Source of the DNA: Peribacillus frigoritolerans
Lineage (GTDB): Bacteria > Bacillota > Bacilli > Bacillales > DSM-1321
Assembly: GCF_040250305.1 (NCBI RefSeq)
Contig: NZ_CP158190.1
Coordinates: 3,690,001 to 3,754,000, forward strand
Direction of reading: 5' to 3'
Length of the DNA: 64,000 bases
Position 1 is the first letter of the stretch; every line of letters begins with the position of its first letter. The notes under the pieces are model-generated. The model was given only the letters and a program-made list of their open reading frames with translations, searched no databases and was not told where the DNA came from. This document shows positions 17,651 to 26,273 of the stretch, one piece after another. The position numbers and the translations under genes were made by a program.

Positions 17651-17860
17651 TCAATTTTTTTTCTGTTTTTCCCTTTCAAGAGACAATTGCTGTCTAATTA
17701 AAAGGATCGCCATTTGATAATCTTTCGTATCCATCATCTGCATACGGTGGATTTCCCTTATTTCGGCTTCCATCATTTCAAGCTCGGCTAAGCGATCACC
17801 AATATAGATAAATGTACCGAATCTTTTCAAGTATTGTTGAAGATCATAATATGTTTTCAT
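17651..17860 (-). CDS. yqgQ: YqgQ family small protein (DUF910)
   Basis: 69 residues, predicted helical and charged (YDLQQYLKRFGTFIYIGDRLAELEMMEAEI). The sequence pattern is that of the YqgQ/DUF910 family, a small three-helix protein of unknown function, possibly nucleic acid binding by structural resemblance. It is encoded just before glcK, as in other Bacillus genomes, and is likely translated from the same mRNA. Confidence 0.9.
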   Translation of the reverse strand: MKTYYDLQQYLKRFGTFIYIGDRLAELEMMEAEIREIHRMQMMDTKDYQMAILLIRQQLSLEREKQKKN

Positions 17861-18072
17861 AGTAAACCTCTTTACTCTTTTCTTTAGGAAAGTATATCGA
17901 ATCAGCCTTTTTGTAACAAGCGACCAATTCCCCTTTTGATAATTTCCCCCATCCCCTCATACATGTCCAACTGTATTCATATGATGAAATATCAAGAATG
18001 TGGACTCTTTCGATTTGATTCAACAGCTTAATGTTTTTAACCACTCATCACGCGCGAAAACGGAGGGGAAAA

Positions 18073-18930
18073 ATGAAAGTACAATTGAAGTATACCGTCT
18101 TTTTGGTCTTGACCACCATTTTTGTCATCCTATATTTATCAAATCATAAAAGGGCAGAGGAAACCATCATTTTTTTTCCCATCGATTCCTCGCTCCATTT
18201 TGAACATGCTTCCACCCACCTGACACCGGAGGGTACCGGGGATTCAACCTATACCATCACTTGGAGGGTGGATTCTTCATTGGACCAGACAGCTTACTTG
18301 CGTCAGGACGTATCGCTTTTATACAAAAATGGAAAATTGGCAGGAGCTTTAAAAAATTGGCGCCAAAATAAACAAGAACTCTCTCAAAAAGCGAAAACTA
18401 AAGAAACCGAGAGTGGTCGTTATGAAGCGGTAACATTTCATTATGCCGAGGTTCATCCAAGTGATACAATTTTCACCAGTGCCCAGCAGCTCAGTAAAGA
18501 TAAACTCTATACAGTAACGACACCGGTTTTTCAATATTTCCACCGTCCCCTTTCAGAAGAACAGGTTCAGTGGAAAAAAACGCTGGACGGCTTGACAGAT
18601 CAAACGGTTCGAAATGGTTTGGAAAAAGCCGGTCAAGCATTTCAGGTTAATCTGGATCAGTACAAAATCATCTCTTTAACAGATCTGCCGTCAAAGAAAA
18701 ATCAATGGCTTGCTGACTTCCCCCAATTCAAACGGGAAGAAATTGTGGGAAAACTGTGGGAAGGACTTTACAAAAATTACGTGTTGGGAATAAAAAAGGA
18801 GGATGGATCCACTGTGAGTCCACAAGGCAGCACCATCCCCCTATTGCTCATGGCGAAGAATCAAAGTGAAATACTTGTCTTGTTTACCCTGAAAGACGGT
18901 TCCCCAATCATGCTGCGTCAAAAGTTATAG
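18073..18930 (+). CDS. Membrane-anchored protein of unknown function
   Basis: About 285 residues that I do not recognise. The N-terminus is a single uncleaved or signal-anchor helix (VFLVLTTIFVILYLSNH), so the rest should lie outside the membrane. The exported part is rich in beta-strand patterns and has no cysteine or obvious catalytic motif. The start at 18073 is chosen because CGGAGGGG precedes it; the frame is open to 18031. It is convergent with gluP and their stops overlap by about six bases, so there is no room for an intergenic terminator. Position next to gluP might hint at a membrane-protease-related role, but nothing in the sequence proves it. Confidence 0.75.
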   Translation: MKVQLKYTVFLVLTTIFVILYLSNHKRAEETIIFFPIDSSLHFEHASTHLTPEGTGDSTYTITWRVDSSLDQTAYLRQDVSLLYKNGKLAGALKNWRQNKQELSQKAKTKETESGRYEAVTFHYAEVHPSDTIFTSAQQLSKDKLYTVTTPVFQYFHRPLSEEQVQWKKTLDGLTDQTVRNGLEKAGQAFQVNLDQYKIISLTDLPSKKNQWLADFPQFKREEIVGKLWEGLYKNYVLGIKKEDGSTVSPQGSTIPLLLMAKNQSEILVLFTLKDGSPIMLRQKL

Positions 18931-20475
18931 TCGCTTTTCAATTTCTGCCAGCAGTTTAGTATATGATTTATTATCCGGGGCAAGCTCAATAGCCTGAACA
19001 GCTTGCTCCTTAGCTTGATCGAATGATTCGAGATTCATGTAGACTAGGGCAAGATTGTAATGGGCTTCATGCAAATCCGGATTGCTTTCAATCGCTTTTT
19101 CATAATAATCCCTGGCTTTATATATGTCCTTATTATCAAAAGATAAATTTCCCAGCATAAAAAGCGATAGCGGTGCATCAGGATTTGCATCAACATAATT
19201 GTTTAGCATCTCTAAAGCTTTATCCTCTTCATCATCATCAATATACTTTTGGGCCAGCATGGCCATCGTATTATCATCTATAGCTGCACTTTCCTGATGA
19301 TTGAAACCAAAGTGAAGCAAGGCATAGGTCAGTATTGCCGACCCGATCAGAAAAGCCAGCTGCCGAAAGACATTCCTGGATTTTGGCAGATGCACCACTC
19401 CAGCAGCCAAGAACCCTCCGATCAAACCTCCGATATGCCCTGCATTATCAATTCCCGAAACGGTGAAACCATATATTAAGTTAATGATGATCAACACAAT
19501 CACCGATGAGCCCATCGAGCGCATGAATAATTTCGGATAGACGATGCCAAAGTACAGAAGTGCCCCAAAGCAGCCAAAAATGGCTCCGCTCGCCCCTGCG
19601 GAAAGATTCGGGGTCATGATGAAGCTGCCTAGAGTTCCAGCGAAACCAGCGAATATATAGATGAAAAGGAACCTGGCATTACCGTAAATCCTTTCAACTT
19701 CAGCTCCGATTAAATACAATGAAAATGTATTCATCAATAAATGAATGAACCCAATATGGACGATCATCGGTGTAAAGAACCGCCACCATTCCCCTTGTAT
19801 GATATAAGGGGAAAATTTAGCGCCAAACTCAATCAAAGTTTTGGAATTGGTGCTGCCCCCATTAAACACCATCAAGATGAACACAGCTATTTGTAACGCC
19901 ATGAATATATATGTAAAGAATGGCTTATTGGCATTTTGAAATACCTTCTGCTCAGCCTTAGCCTTTTTGACTGACTCCGAGATGGCGTCTTTCTTTACTG
20001 CGAGAATCTTTTCCTCATCTATTTCATTATCTTCAAGAACTTGAATTGAAAGTGGTTTTTTCAAAACATGTTCAAGGTTTTGCAAAGAGTCATGAAAGTT
20101 TTCACAAGTTAAAAGAAACGTGTTAACATTCGTTTTTTTAAAGGAAGCCACGCGTGAGCTAAAGTCATGATCATCCACCGGGGCGAATTTACTAACATAG
20201 ATACTTAATATGTTAATGGGCTTTTTATACAATTTCCTTCTGATCCTTTCCCCATTCTGTAAAGTTCGGTCGATATCGCGTTTCAGCCAATTAGCCCAAT
20301 CCAAATCATGTCGAATGAGTCTTATGACAGGAAATTCTTTATTCTTATCGCTTTCAAGCCAAATCTCCTGATGGTTTTCCGTGACAGTGATCATTCGATA
20401 ATCATAATGGGCTGACAACTCCCTTATGGTTTCCCAAAACAAATAATCCTCTTTAAATCCCAATGCCTTCCCCAC
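18925..20475 (-). CDS. gluP: Rhomboid intramembrane protease GluP (YqgP) with TPR tail
   Basis: 516 residues. About 175 N-terminal cytosolic residues are followed by a rhomboid core: the HIGFIHLLMNTFSLYLIG segment in TM2, the catalytic serine in GASGAIFG (TM4) and the catalytic histidine in GHIGGLIGG (TM6) are all present. The C-terminal 110 residues contain about two tetratricopeptide repeats (ALEMLNNYVDANPDAPLSLFMLGNL; DLHEAHYNLALVYMN, quoted in part). In B. subtilis YqgP cleaves the magnesium transporter MgtE and acts with FtsH in membrane protein quality control. The start may be GTG at 20475 or TTG 12 bases later. Confidence 0.93.
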   Translation of the reverse strand: MGKALGFKEDYLFWETIRELSAHYDYRMITVTENHQEIWLESDKNKEFPVIRLIRHDLDWANWLKRDIDRTLQNGERIRRKLYKKPINILSIYVSKFAPVDDHDFSSRVASFKKTNVNTFLLTCENFHDSLQNLEHVLKKPLSIQVLEDNEIDEEKILAVKKDAISESVKKAKAEQKVFQNANKPFFTYIFMALQIAVFILMVFNGGSTNSKTLIEFGAKFSPYIIQGEWWRFFTPMIVHIGFIHLLMNTFSLYLIGAEVERIYGNARFLFIYIFAGFAGTLGSFIMTPNLSAGASGAIFGCFGALLYFGIVYPKLFMRSMGSSVIVLIIINLIYGFTVSGIDNAGHIGGLIGGFLAAGVVHLPKSRNVFRQLAFLIGSAILTYALLHFGFNHQESAAIDDNTMAMLAQKYIDDDEEDKALEMLNNYVDANPDAPLSLFMLGNLSFDNKDIYKARDYYEKAIESNPDLHEAHYNLALVYMNLESFDQAKEQAVQAIELAPDNKSYTKLLAEIEKRL

Positions 20476-20584
20476 TTTCCAATGAAACTTAAGCTTCTAA
20501 AATTCCTGTTTCTTAATTAAAACTATAGACGAAATCATGAAAAAAGTAAAAAAGGAGACTGCTTTCCCGGTCCTTAAAAATAAA

Positions 20585-20613
20585 AAAGGAACCCCTGATC
20601 AGGTTCCTTTTTA
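20585..20613 (-). terminator. Terminator after yqgO
   Basis: Hairpin AAGGAACC / GGTTCCTT; on the minus strand it is followed by TTTTTTATTTTTA. It closes the yqgN-yqgO side of the cluster. Confidence 0.85.
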
Positions 20614-20627
20614 AGATGCCGGCATTC

Positions 20628-20816
20628 TCATTTGGTCTGACTGAACATGCTTTGCATCATTTTATCCCTGAACATTGGCATATCCAAGGATTTAGTCACT
20701 AGAAATCTTCTTAAAATGCCGTTGGACAGCGCAACATTTATCAGGCGGTACCGGTTTTTGTAACCTGCATAAACAGCTAAACCAACCAAGAAGATTTGAA
20801 TAATTAATCGAAGCAT
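20628..20816 (-). CDS. yqgO: YqgO small membrane protein
   Basis: About 62 residues: one N-terminal hydrophobic helix (MLRLIIQIFLVGLAVYAGY) followed by a basic tail. The start at 20816 has GGAGGGATT upstream; an in-frame TTG 18 bases earlier is too close to any ribosome binding site. The place between gluP and yqgN and the size match YqgO of B. subtilis. The function is unknown. Confidence 0.8.
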   Translation of the reverse strand: MLRLIIQIFLVGLAVYAGYKNRYRLINVALSNGILRRFLVTKSLDMPMFRDKMMQSMFSQTK

Positions 20817-20891
20817 AACAATCCCTCCTATCAATAGTGTGATACAGGACAGGATTTTTATGAGCTAAAAGTGATAATTAATAAACTTCTT

Positions 20892-21464
20892 CTAATGGGC
20901 GTACGTACGTATTACCCTGGATGGGGTAATGAGTTTGCCTACCGCTATATCATGGACTTCTATCGGGAGTTCATCCATTAATTGAAGCTCGTATGTAAGT
21001 GCCAATGTATCTCCTCGGTAATAAGATAGGAAACGGTCATAATAGCCGCCTCCAAAGCCTAGGCGATACCCTTCCTTGGTAAAAGCAAGACCGGGTACGA
21101 TCAATGCATCCAATTCCTCTTTCCGAGCCTTGGCTGTTTCAGCCACTGGTTCAAGCAACCCGTAATAAACAGACTCCAGCTGATTGAAGGACGAGATTTT
21201 CTTGAATTCCATTGTCTTTTTTTCAGGATCACATTTTGGTACTGCCACTTCTTTTCCTTCACTCCATGCTTGTTCGATGATCCGTACAGTTGGAACTTCG
21301 GGCGGTATGGAGATGGTGATGCCTATGGTTTTTGCTTTTTTCCATTCCTCCAGTGAAAATAAGTTTTCAGCAATTCTATTCGAAAGTTCTTCATGTTCCT
21401 CTTTAGTTAGCTCCATTAAACGGGACCTAACTTCTTGGCGGAGCTTATTTTTGTTTTCTCTCAT
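20892..21464 (-). CDS. yqgN: 5-formyltetrahydrofolate cyclo-ligase
   Basis: 190 residues of the 5-FTHF cyclo-ligase family. The N-terminal KLRQEVRSRL, the middle VPTVRIIEQAW region and the C-terminal phosphate-binding signature GFGGGYYDRFL are conserved. It uses ATP to convert 5-formyl-THF to 5,10-methenyl-THF, returning this storage folate to one-carbon metabolism. GGAGTCAG precedes the ATG. The gene stands between rpmG and yqgO as in related genomes. Confidence 0.94.
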   Translation of the reverse strand: MRENKNKLRQEVRSRLMELTKEEHEELSNRIAENLFSLEEWKKAKTIGITISIPPEVPTVRIIEQAWSEGKEVAVPKCDPEKKTMEFKKISSFNQLESVYYGLLEPVAETAKARKEELDALIVPGLAFTKEGYRLGFGGGYYDRFLSYYRGDTLALTYELQLMDELPIEVHDIAVGKLITPSRVIRTYAH

Positions 21465-21611
21465 CTCTTCTGACTCCTTTAGTCTGCTTCTATCATTATC
21501 TCATAATATTTGTTCATATACGAAAAATACGGTGTCGGAAATCGCCGAACCATTAATTCATCTGAAAATATCCACTAAAGGAAAGAGAGGAAGAATGGAT
21601 TAAAAAAATGT

Positions 21612-21641
21612 ATAAAAAAAACAACAGGAAAAATCCTGTTG
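21612..21641 (-). terminator. Terminator of rpmG
   Basis: CAACAGGA / TCCTGTTG hairpin with TTTTTTTT on the minus-strand side, directly overlapping the region after the rpmG stop. Confidence 0.85.
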
Positions 21642-21642
21642 C

Positions 21643-21792
21643 TTACTTTGTTTCACGGTGAGTCGTGCTGCGTTTTTCTCTTGAGCAGTATTTTTTAAGC
21701 TCAAGACGGTCTGGATTGTTACGTTTATTTTTTTTAGAAATATAGTTACGGTCTCCACATTCAGTGCAAGCTAATGTAATATTTACGCGCAT
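21643..21792 (-). CDS. rpmG: 50S ribosomal protein L33
   Basis: A 49-residue [20 protein letters not shown] at the start and THRETK at the end are diagnostic of bacterial L33. One CxxC pair is present (CTEC), but the second pair is reduced to a single cysteine (KKYCSREK), so this is an incomplete zinc ribbon, intermediate between C+ and C- paralogues. Firmicutes often carry several L33 genes with different zinc dependence, switched by Zur. GGAGGGAAA precedes the start. Confidence 0.95.
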   Translation of the reverse strand: MRVNITLACTECGDRNYISKKNKRNNPDRLELKKYCSREKRSTTHRETK

Positions 21793-21910
21793 TGTGTATT
21801 TCCCTCCAAACATATTGACTTTTTCACATAGGACTTTTCTATAATAGCATTATTCAATGCGAATTGCTAGTATGTTTTTTGGGAAATCCAACATTAACTT
21901 TTTTGAATTC

Positions 21911-22519
21911 TTAATTGTTTACGTTTTGCATCGTCAGGAGGAGCTGATTATTTATGACTTTCGCTTCTTCTTTCGTTTCAGCATGAATGACCCAGGCCAC
22001 AGCTTCCACACATTCCTTCGGCAAAATTTCAGTCTCTAGCGTAAACACGCTGGTAACTTCCCCTTTGGCGAGCGGTGAATAAGCCAGGAGCCCCTCCTTC
22101 AATGATTTGAAGCACCCCTCTTGATAAAGGCTTCCCTTACCTTGGATGCAATATTGAGAGATGCTTTTTCCTTTCACCAATCCACCCAATAAGGCAATCG
22201 ATTGGGGGGCTACATGTAAAATCGCCCGTTCATTCGGGCTGTAAAAAGCCACCGCCTGCCTTTCGAAAGCGTTTTCATAGTGAAAAAACACTTTTGGGCG
22301 CTTCGTCTCGAATGAGGTATTTCTAATCGTGAACTTCGAAAAGGTCACCTGCCCTTGGGTATATGTTTGTGAAAGTGTCCGGATCTCTCCATTAGGATGA
22401 CTCATCATATCTTCTTCAGGATACCAATCAAAACTCTCATCCATCCATAACCCAGCTTTTAATCCCTTACGAAATATATCCTGGTTATCCTGCGGCATAT
22501 ACGCGAATAGCGAATTCAT
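21911..22519 (-). CDS. Conserved-looking protein of unknown function
   Basis: 202 residues, soluble in appearance, with no signal peptide or membrane helix. I do not recognise a domain. Notable segments are a tryptophan- and acid-rich N-terminus (LWMDESFDWYPEED) and a beta-rich middle. A good GGGAAGGGATG ribosome binding site precedes the start, and the codon use looks like that of the neighbours, which supports a real gene. It stands alone between rpmG and the yqzD-yqzC pair. Confidence 0.65.
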   Translation of the reverse strand: MNSLFAYMPQDNQDIFRKGLKAGLWMDESFDWYPEEDMMSHPNGEIRTLSQTYTQGQVTFSKFTIRNTSFETKRPKVFFHYENAFERQAVAFYSPNERAILHVAPQSIALLGGLVKGKSISQYCIQGKGSLYQEGCFKSLKEGLLAYSPLAKGEVTSVFTLETEILPKECVEAVAWVIHAETKEEAKVINNQLLLTMQNVNN

Positions 22520-22945
22520 ATAATCATCCCTTCCCCTTCTTTATCCTTATATATAGCTTATCGTTAGGCGCTGACAGTGAGACTATCCACTTTAGAAACT
22601 GCACACCATTTTCTTATAGGTAAACGATTTTTAACTATTCAAAATATTTTGTTTTTTCGATTTATTCTATCTTTATGTTAGCACTGAATTGGCTGATGGA
22701 CAATAAACACATTTTGTCGAATTTTATGTATGTTATCTCTTAAAGGTTTTTTTCCCATTTTGATGCCTAATTTTTTTTCTTCATCGACTGTCTTAAGGAT
22801 TTTCGACAATATCTGAAACAAAACAGACAATAAATGAAGTTGAAGGCCCACTTCCGAAAATATAAAAATATGAAAATCTCCAATTTTTTTTAAATATGTG
22901 TAAAATATAAGTATATTGTCGAAAATTATCTTCTGAGGTGAAAAC
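22520..22945. other. Intergenic region upstream of yqzD
   Basis: A 426-base AT-rich gap between two divergent genes. An open frame on the minus strand (22678-23028) has no ribosome binding site and runs into yqzD, so it is not taken as a gene. No repeat or operator was recognised; promoters for both neighbours should be here. Confidence 0.4.
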
Positions 22946-23326
22946 ATGGAAACACTTATCGTCCTTCTTTTTTCATTAGCGATCGTCCTTCTCATCATTT
23001 CCTTTTTCGGTAAAGATAAAGTTGCCAAATTAGAGGAAGATTTGGAGCAGATGACACTAACGTATATGCAGGATATCTACCAATTAAAGAAGAAGGTGAA
23101 GATTCTTGAAGAGGAATTCGTTATCCCGGACGAACCCGTTCCCCCTGAAAAGGTTAAATCAACTGTCAATTCCAATGATAGCGAACCCATTCATGAAATT
23201 CTAAAAAGCCAGGTTCTATCTTTATATAGTCAAGGCCTTTCTTTGGACCAGATCGCCAGACAATCCTCGTTAACGAAGGAACAAACCATTGCAGTGATCG
23301 AGCAGCAAAGATTGCGGGGTGAATGA
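22946..23326 (+). CDS. yqzD: Membrane-anchored coiled-coil/HTH protein (YqzD-like)
   Basis: 126 residues in three parts: an N-terminal membrane helix (LIVLLFSLAIVLLIISFF), a coiled-coil of about 35 residues (KLEEDLEQMTLTYMQ...LKKKVKILEEE), and a C-terminal helix-turn-helix-like segment (LYSQGLSLDQIARQSSLTKEQTIAVI). The location upstream of yqzC and the pst operon suggests YqzD of B. subtilis; the symbol is tentative. CTGAGGTGA precedes the start. It is followed by the next gene after two bases, so the two form an operon. No function is known. Confidence 0.7.
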   Translation: METLIVLLFSLAIVLLIISFFGKDKVAKLEEDLEQMTLTYMQDIYQLKKKVKILEEEFVIPDEPVPPEKVKSTVNSNDSEPIHEILKSQVLSLYSQGLSLDQIARQSSLTKEQTIAVIEQQRLRGE

Positions 23327-23328
23327 GA

Positions 23329-23805
23329 ATGAACAAAGCAAGACTGCAAGGTCTTTCCGCCGGTATCATTTTTACAACAACAATCTTTGCTGGCTTTTAT
23401 TATGGCACCGGATTATTCGAAGGCACCACTCCGACTGCGGAGGAAGCTAAGGAATTGCTCGTGAAGAAAGGATACGTCGTTACACTCCCTATGGAGGAAA
23501 CTAAAAAGACCGTCCAACCAAAGGATCCGGATAAGGATCCGGATAAGGATCCGGATAAGGATTCAATGGAGAAAGGGGCTTCAAAAAAAGATCCCTCCAT
23601 CGTCACCTATACAATTAAAGTGAAAACGAATATGACCACAACCGAAATTGCCGATAGCCTTGCCACTGAAAAAATCATCGATGATGCTGCTGAATTTGAA
23701 GCGTACATGAATGACAATGATTTCTCAAAAAAAATACAAATCGGTGAGTTTGTTGTTACGAATAATATGACATATAGACAATTGGCCAATACTTTGACCC
23801 ATTAA
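23329..23805 (+). CDS. yqzC: MltG/YceG N-terminal-like membrane protein (YqzC-like)
   Basis: About 158 residues. One N-terminal membrane helix (GIIFTTTIFAGFYYGTGLF) is followed by a low-complexity DPDK linker (residues about 64-77) and a C-terminal domain (VKTNMTTTEIADSLATEKIIDD) with the LysM-like pattern found at the N-terminus of MltG endolytic transglycosylases; the catalytic part of MltG is absent. Probably YqzC, function unknown. The linker is encoded by a 12-base tandem repeat whose copy number may vary. GGGGTGAATGA provides the ribosome binding site and overlaps the yqzD stop. Confidence 0.75.
   Translation: MNKARLQGLSAGIIFTTTIFAGFYYGTGLFEGTTPTAEEAKELLVKKGYVVTLPMEETKKTVQPKDPDKDPDKDPDKDSMEKGASKKDPSIVTYTIKVKTNMTTTEIADSLATEKIIDDAAEFEAYMNDNDFSKKIQIGEFVVTNNMTYRQLANTLTH
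23523..23562 (+). repeat. 12-bp tandem repeat inside yqzC
   Basis: GGATCCGGATAA is repeated just over three times without change, encoding the DPDK linker. The unit is a multiple of three, so gain or loss of copies keeps the frame. Confidence 0.95.
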
Positions 23806-23810
23806 TGAAT

Positions 23811-23861
23811 AAGAGAGACTTTTAAATGGACGATGTCCGAGAAAAAGCCTCTCTTTTTTTC
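23811..23861. terminator. Bidirectional terminator between yqzC and phoU
   Basis: AAGAGAG.CTTTT pairs with AAAAAG.CTCTCTT around a 15-base loop, followed by TTTTTTT; it lies between the convergent genes. Confidence 0.8.
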
Positions 23862-23874
23862 AATCAGGATGGGT

Positions 23875-24528
23875 TCATTCATTCCTGCTGATATATCTCC
23901 CTCTTACCAGGAAGTAAATATTCTCTGCAATATTCGTTGTATGGTCCGCTGTCCTTTCCAAATATCGAGCAATTAAGGAAAGCTGTGTAACCTGCTGAAG
24001 GTTTTTTTCATCTGAAAGGCGAAGGAGACTCCGAATCATATCTCCATAAAAGCGATCAACCTCGTCATCCATTTCAATGATTTCTCTTGAAAGAACAACA
24101 TCTTCCTTCTCAAATGCTTCTATTGAAAGTTGAATCATCTTTAATGTAATATCATGCATCTGCTTTAATGGCGTTAAAGGCAGAATAAATGGCTGGTCAC
24201 CGATTCGGATGGCTGATTTAGCAATATTCACTCCAAAGTCCGCCATCCTTTCAATATCAGAGGCGATTTTTATGGCAGCAATGATACGCCTTAAATCAAT
24301 CGCAACCGGCTGCTGCTTAGCAATCAGCAAAATCGCAAAGTCATTAATTTCCTCTTCTAGTAAATCAGCGATTGTATCATCATCAATAACTTCAAGAGCA
24401 TCATCCACATTATTGTTTTCCAGTGCGGCATATGATTTTGATATGGCACTTGATGCTAAATTAGCCAACTTCACGATTTTCTCCTGTAACTCTTTCAATT
24501 GAAGCTCGAAATTTTCACGAACGATCAT
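23875..24528 (-). CDS. phoU: Phosphate transport accessory regulator PhoU
   Basis: 217 residues, the usual PhoU length, made of two three-helix PhoU repeats. The metal-binding ExxxD patterns of the family are seen in both halves (ASDIERMADFGVNIA and ARYLERTADHTTNIAE). PhoU links the Pst transporter to phosphate signalling and limits phosphate uptake. It is the last gene of pstSCAB-phoU, 20 bases after pstB. To my knowledge B. subtilis lacks phoU in this operon while many other Bacillus species have it, so this is a lineage difference. Confidence 0.95.
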   Translation of the reverse strand: MIVRENFELQLKELQEKIVKLANLASSAISKSYAALENNNVDDALEVIDDDTIADLLEEEINDFAILLIAKQQPVAIDLRRIIAAIKIASDIERMADFGVNIAKSAIRIGDQPFILPLTPLKQMHDITLKMIQLSIEAFEKEDVVLSREIIEMDDEVDRFYGDMIRSLLRLSDEKNLQQVTQLSLIARYLERTADHTTNIAENIYFLVRGRYISRNE

Positions 24529-24548
24529 TATCGCATCTCCCTTTCTCT

Positions 24549-25376
24549 TTAACCGAAGCGTCCGGTAATGTAATCTTCTGTTCTTTTATCATTCGGATTA
24601 GAGAAGATGGTGTTTGTATCAGAATATTCGATGACTTCCCCATTTAAGAAGAAGGCTGTTCTATCAGAGATACGTGCTGCCTGCTGCATGTTATGGGTAA
24701 CGATGATGATGCTGAAATCCTTTTTCATTTCTTGGACCAATTCTTCTATTTTCAAAGTGGATATCGGGTCAAGGGCAGAAGTCGGTTCATCCATTAATAT
24801 GACATCAGGTTCGATTGCCAAACATCTGGCAATACAAAGACGCTGTTGCTGTCCACCTGAAAGTCCATATGCATTTTCATGCAGTCGGTCTTTCACTTCA
24901 TCCCAAATGGCTGCCCCTTTTAAACTCTTTTCGACGATCTCATCAAGAATTTTTTTATTTTTAATTCCATGGATTTTTGGTCCGTATACAACATTTTCAT
25001 AAATTGATTTAGGAAAGGGATTAGGCTTTTGGAAAACCATTCCCACCTGTGTCCTTAAATCTTCCACCTTATAGGACTGATCGAGGATATTCCTGTTTCT
25101 ATATTTAATCTGACCTGTCGTTTTCACATCCGGGACTAGCTCTATCATTCGGTTCAATGTTTTGATGTAGGTGGATTTCCCACATCCTGAAGGACCAATG
25201 ATGGCGGTCACTTCATTTTGGTGCATATCCAGATTAATATTTTTCAAAGCATGGTTTTCTCCATACCATAAATTGAGATTGGATGTTTCATACACCTTTT
25301 CCGTCAAGGCAGCTGATCCGACATTTTCGATTCCGATTGCCGGTGACTCTTTTTCTCTCGTTAAGGTCATATTCAT
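24549..25376 (-). CDS. pstB: Phosphate ABC transporter ATP-binding protein PstB
   Basis: 275 residues with Walker [11 protein letters not shown]-loop [14 protein letters not shown] (PstB-specific), signature LSGGQQQR and Walker [14 protein letters not shown]. It drives high-affinity phosphate import by the PstCA permease. A 25-residue N-terminal extension precedes the core. There is one pstB here, not the pstBA/pstBB pair of B. subtilis. GGAGGAAG precedes the start, and pstA ends 15 bases upstream. Confidence 0.97.
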   Translation of the reverse strand: MNMTLTREKESPAIGIENVGSAALTEKVYETSNLNLWYGENHALKNINLDMHQNEVTAIIGPSGCGKSTYIKTLNRMIELVPDVKTTGQIKYRNRNILDQSYKVEDLRTQVGMVFQKPNPFPKSIYENVVYGPKIHGIKNKKILDEIVEKSLKGAAIWDEVKDRLHENAYGLSGGQQQRLCIARCLAIEPDVILMDEPTSALDPISTLKIEELVQEMKKDFSIIIVTHNMQQAARISDRTAFFLNGEVIEYSDTNTIFSNPNDKRTEDYITGRFG

Positions 25377-25391
25377 GCTTCCTTCCTCCTA

Positions 25392-26270
25392 TCAGTATCT
25401 TTTCTGGAATTTATTTCGAATTATAACCGCTATTGAATTCATGAATATTAACAGGATGAGTAAAACGATGATTCCCGCGGCAGCAACCTGCTGGAATTCC
25501 TCCTGTGGACGGGATGTCCAATTATAGATTTGCATTGGCAGCACTGTGAATGTATCCATGACCGTTTGAGGTAAAAAGGCGATGAACATTGGTATGCCAA
25601 CCACCACCAATGGAGCCGTTTCACCGATTGCACGTGATAAAGCAAGTATCCCCCCAGTTAAAATGCCAGGTATCGCAGCAGGCAGGACCACTTTCAATAT
25701 CGTTTGCCACTTTGTTGCACCCATTCCAAATGAAGCTTCCCTTAAATCACGAGGTACGGCACGTATGGCCTCTTGGGCAGCTACTATGATGACAGGAAGA
25801 ACAAGTAGGCTCATCGTCAAGCCTGCTGCCAATATGGACCGGTCCAAAGCTAGAGCACGAACGAAAACCGTTAAACCCAAAAGCCCAAATACTATTGACG
25901 GCACACCCGCCAGATTGGAAATATTCACTTTGATAAAAGTGGTGATCCAATTCTTCCGGGCATATTCCTCTAAATAAATGGCCGTTCCAACACCAAGCAG
26001 CAGGGAAACCGGGGCCACCACTACCATCAACCAAATTGAACCGATCAACGCTGCCTTTATACCAGCCTCTTCAGGTTTCCTGGAAGCGAAATTCTGAAGG
26101 AAATCCCCATTCAGACTGCCAATTCCTTGAGTGAATATCCGATAAAATAAGATGGCCAATACGAGGAGGCCAACCAATGTTGCCAAGAAGAATAATCCTT
26201 TACAAATCGTGTTAACAGCCAGCCTAGCAGGCATTTTTTTTGCAACATGACTTTTGTTTATCAGTTTCAT
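25392..26270 (-). CDS. pstA: Phosphate ABC transporter permease PstA
   Basis: 292 residues with six transmembrane helices and the EAA loop (EAIRAVPRDLREASFGMGATKWQTILKVVLP in part) that contacts PstB. It forms the membrane channel with PstC. The start follows the pstC stop after three bases, so the genes are translationally coupled. The order pstS-C-A-B-phoU is standard. Confidence 0.96.
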   Translation of the reverse strand: MKLINKSHVAKKMPARLAVNTICKGLFFLATLVGLLVLAILFYRIFTQGIGSLNGDFLQNFASRKPEEAGIKAALIGSIWLMVVVAPVSLLLGVGTAIYLEEYARKNWITTFIKVNISNLAGVPSIVFGLLGLTVFVRALALDRSILAAGLTMSLLVLPVIIVAAQEAIRAVPRDLREASFGMGATKWQTILKVVLPAAIPGILTGGILALSRAIGETAPLVVVGIPMFIAFLPQTVMDTFTVLPMQIYNWTSRPQEEFQQVAAAGIIVLLILLIFMNSIAVIIRNKFQKRY

Positions 26271-26273
26271 GTC

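Noticed and set aside
17844..18044. 66-residue minus-strand ORF upstream of yqgQ
   Set aside because: No credible ribosome binding site, overlaps the yqgQ start and the opposite gene's leader, no recognisable features.
22678..23028. 116-residue minus-strand ORF before yqzD
   Set aside because: Overlaps the well-supported yqzD start, has no start signal and an AT-biased composition typical of non-coding sequence.
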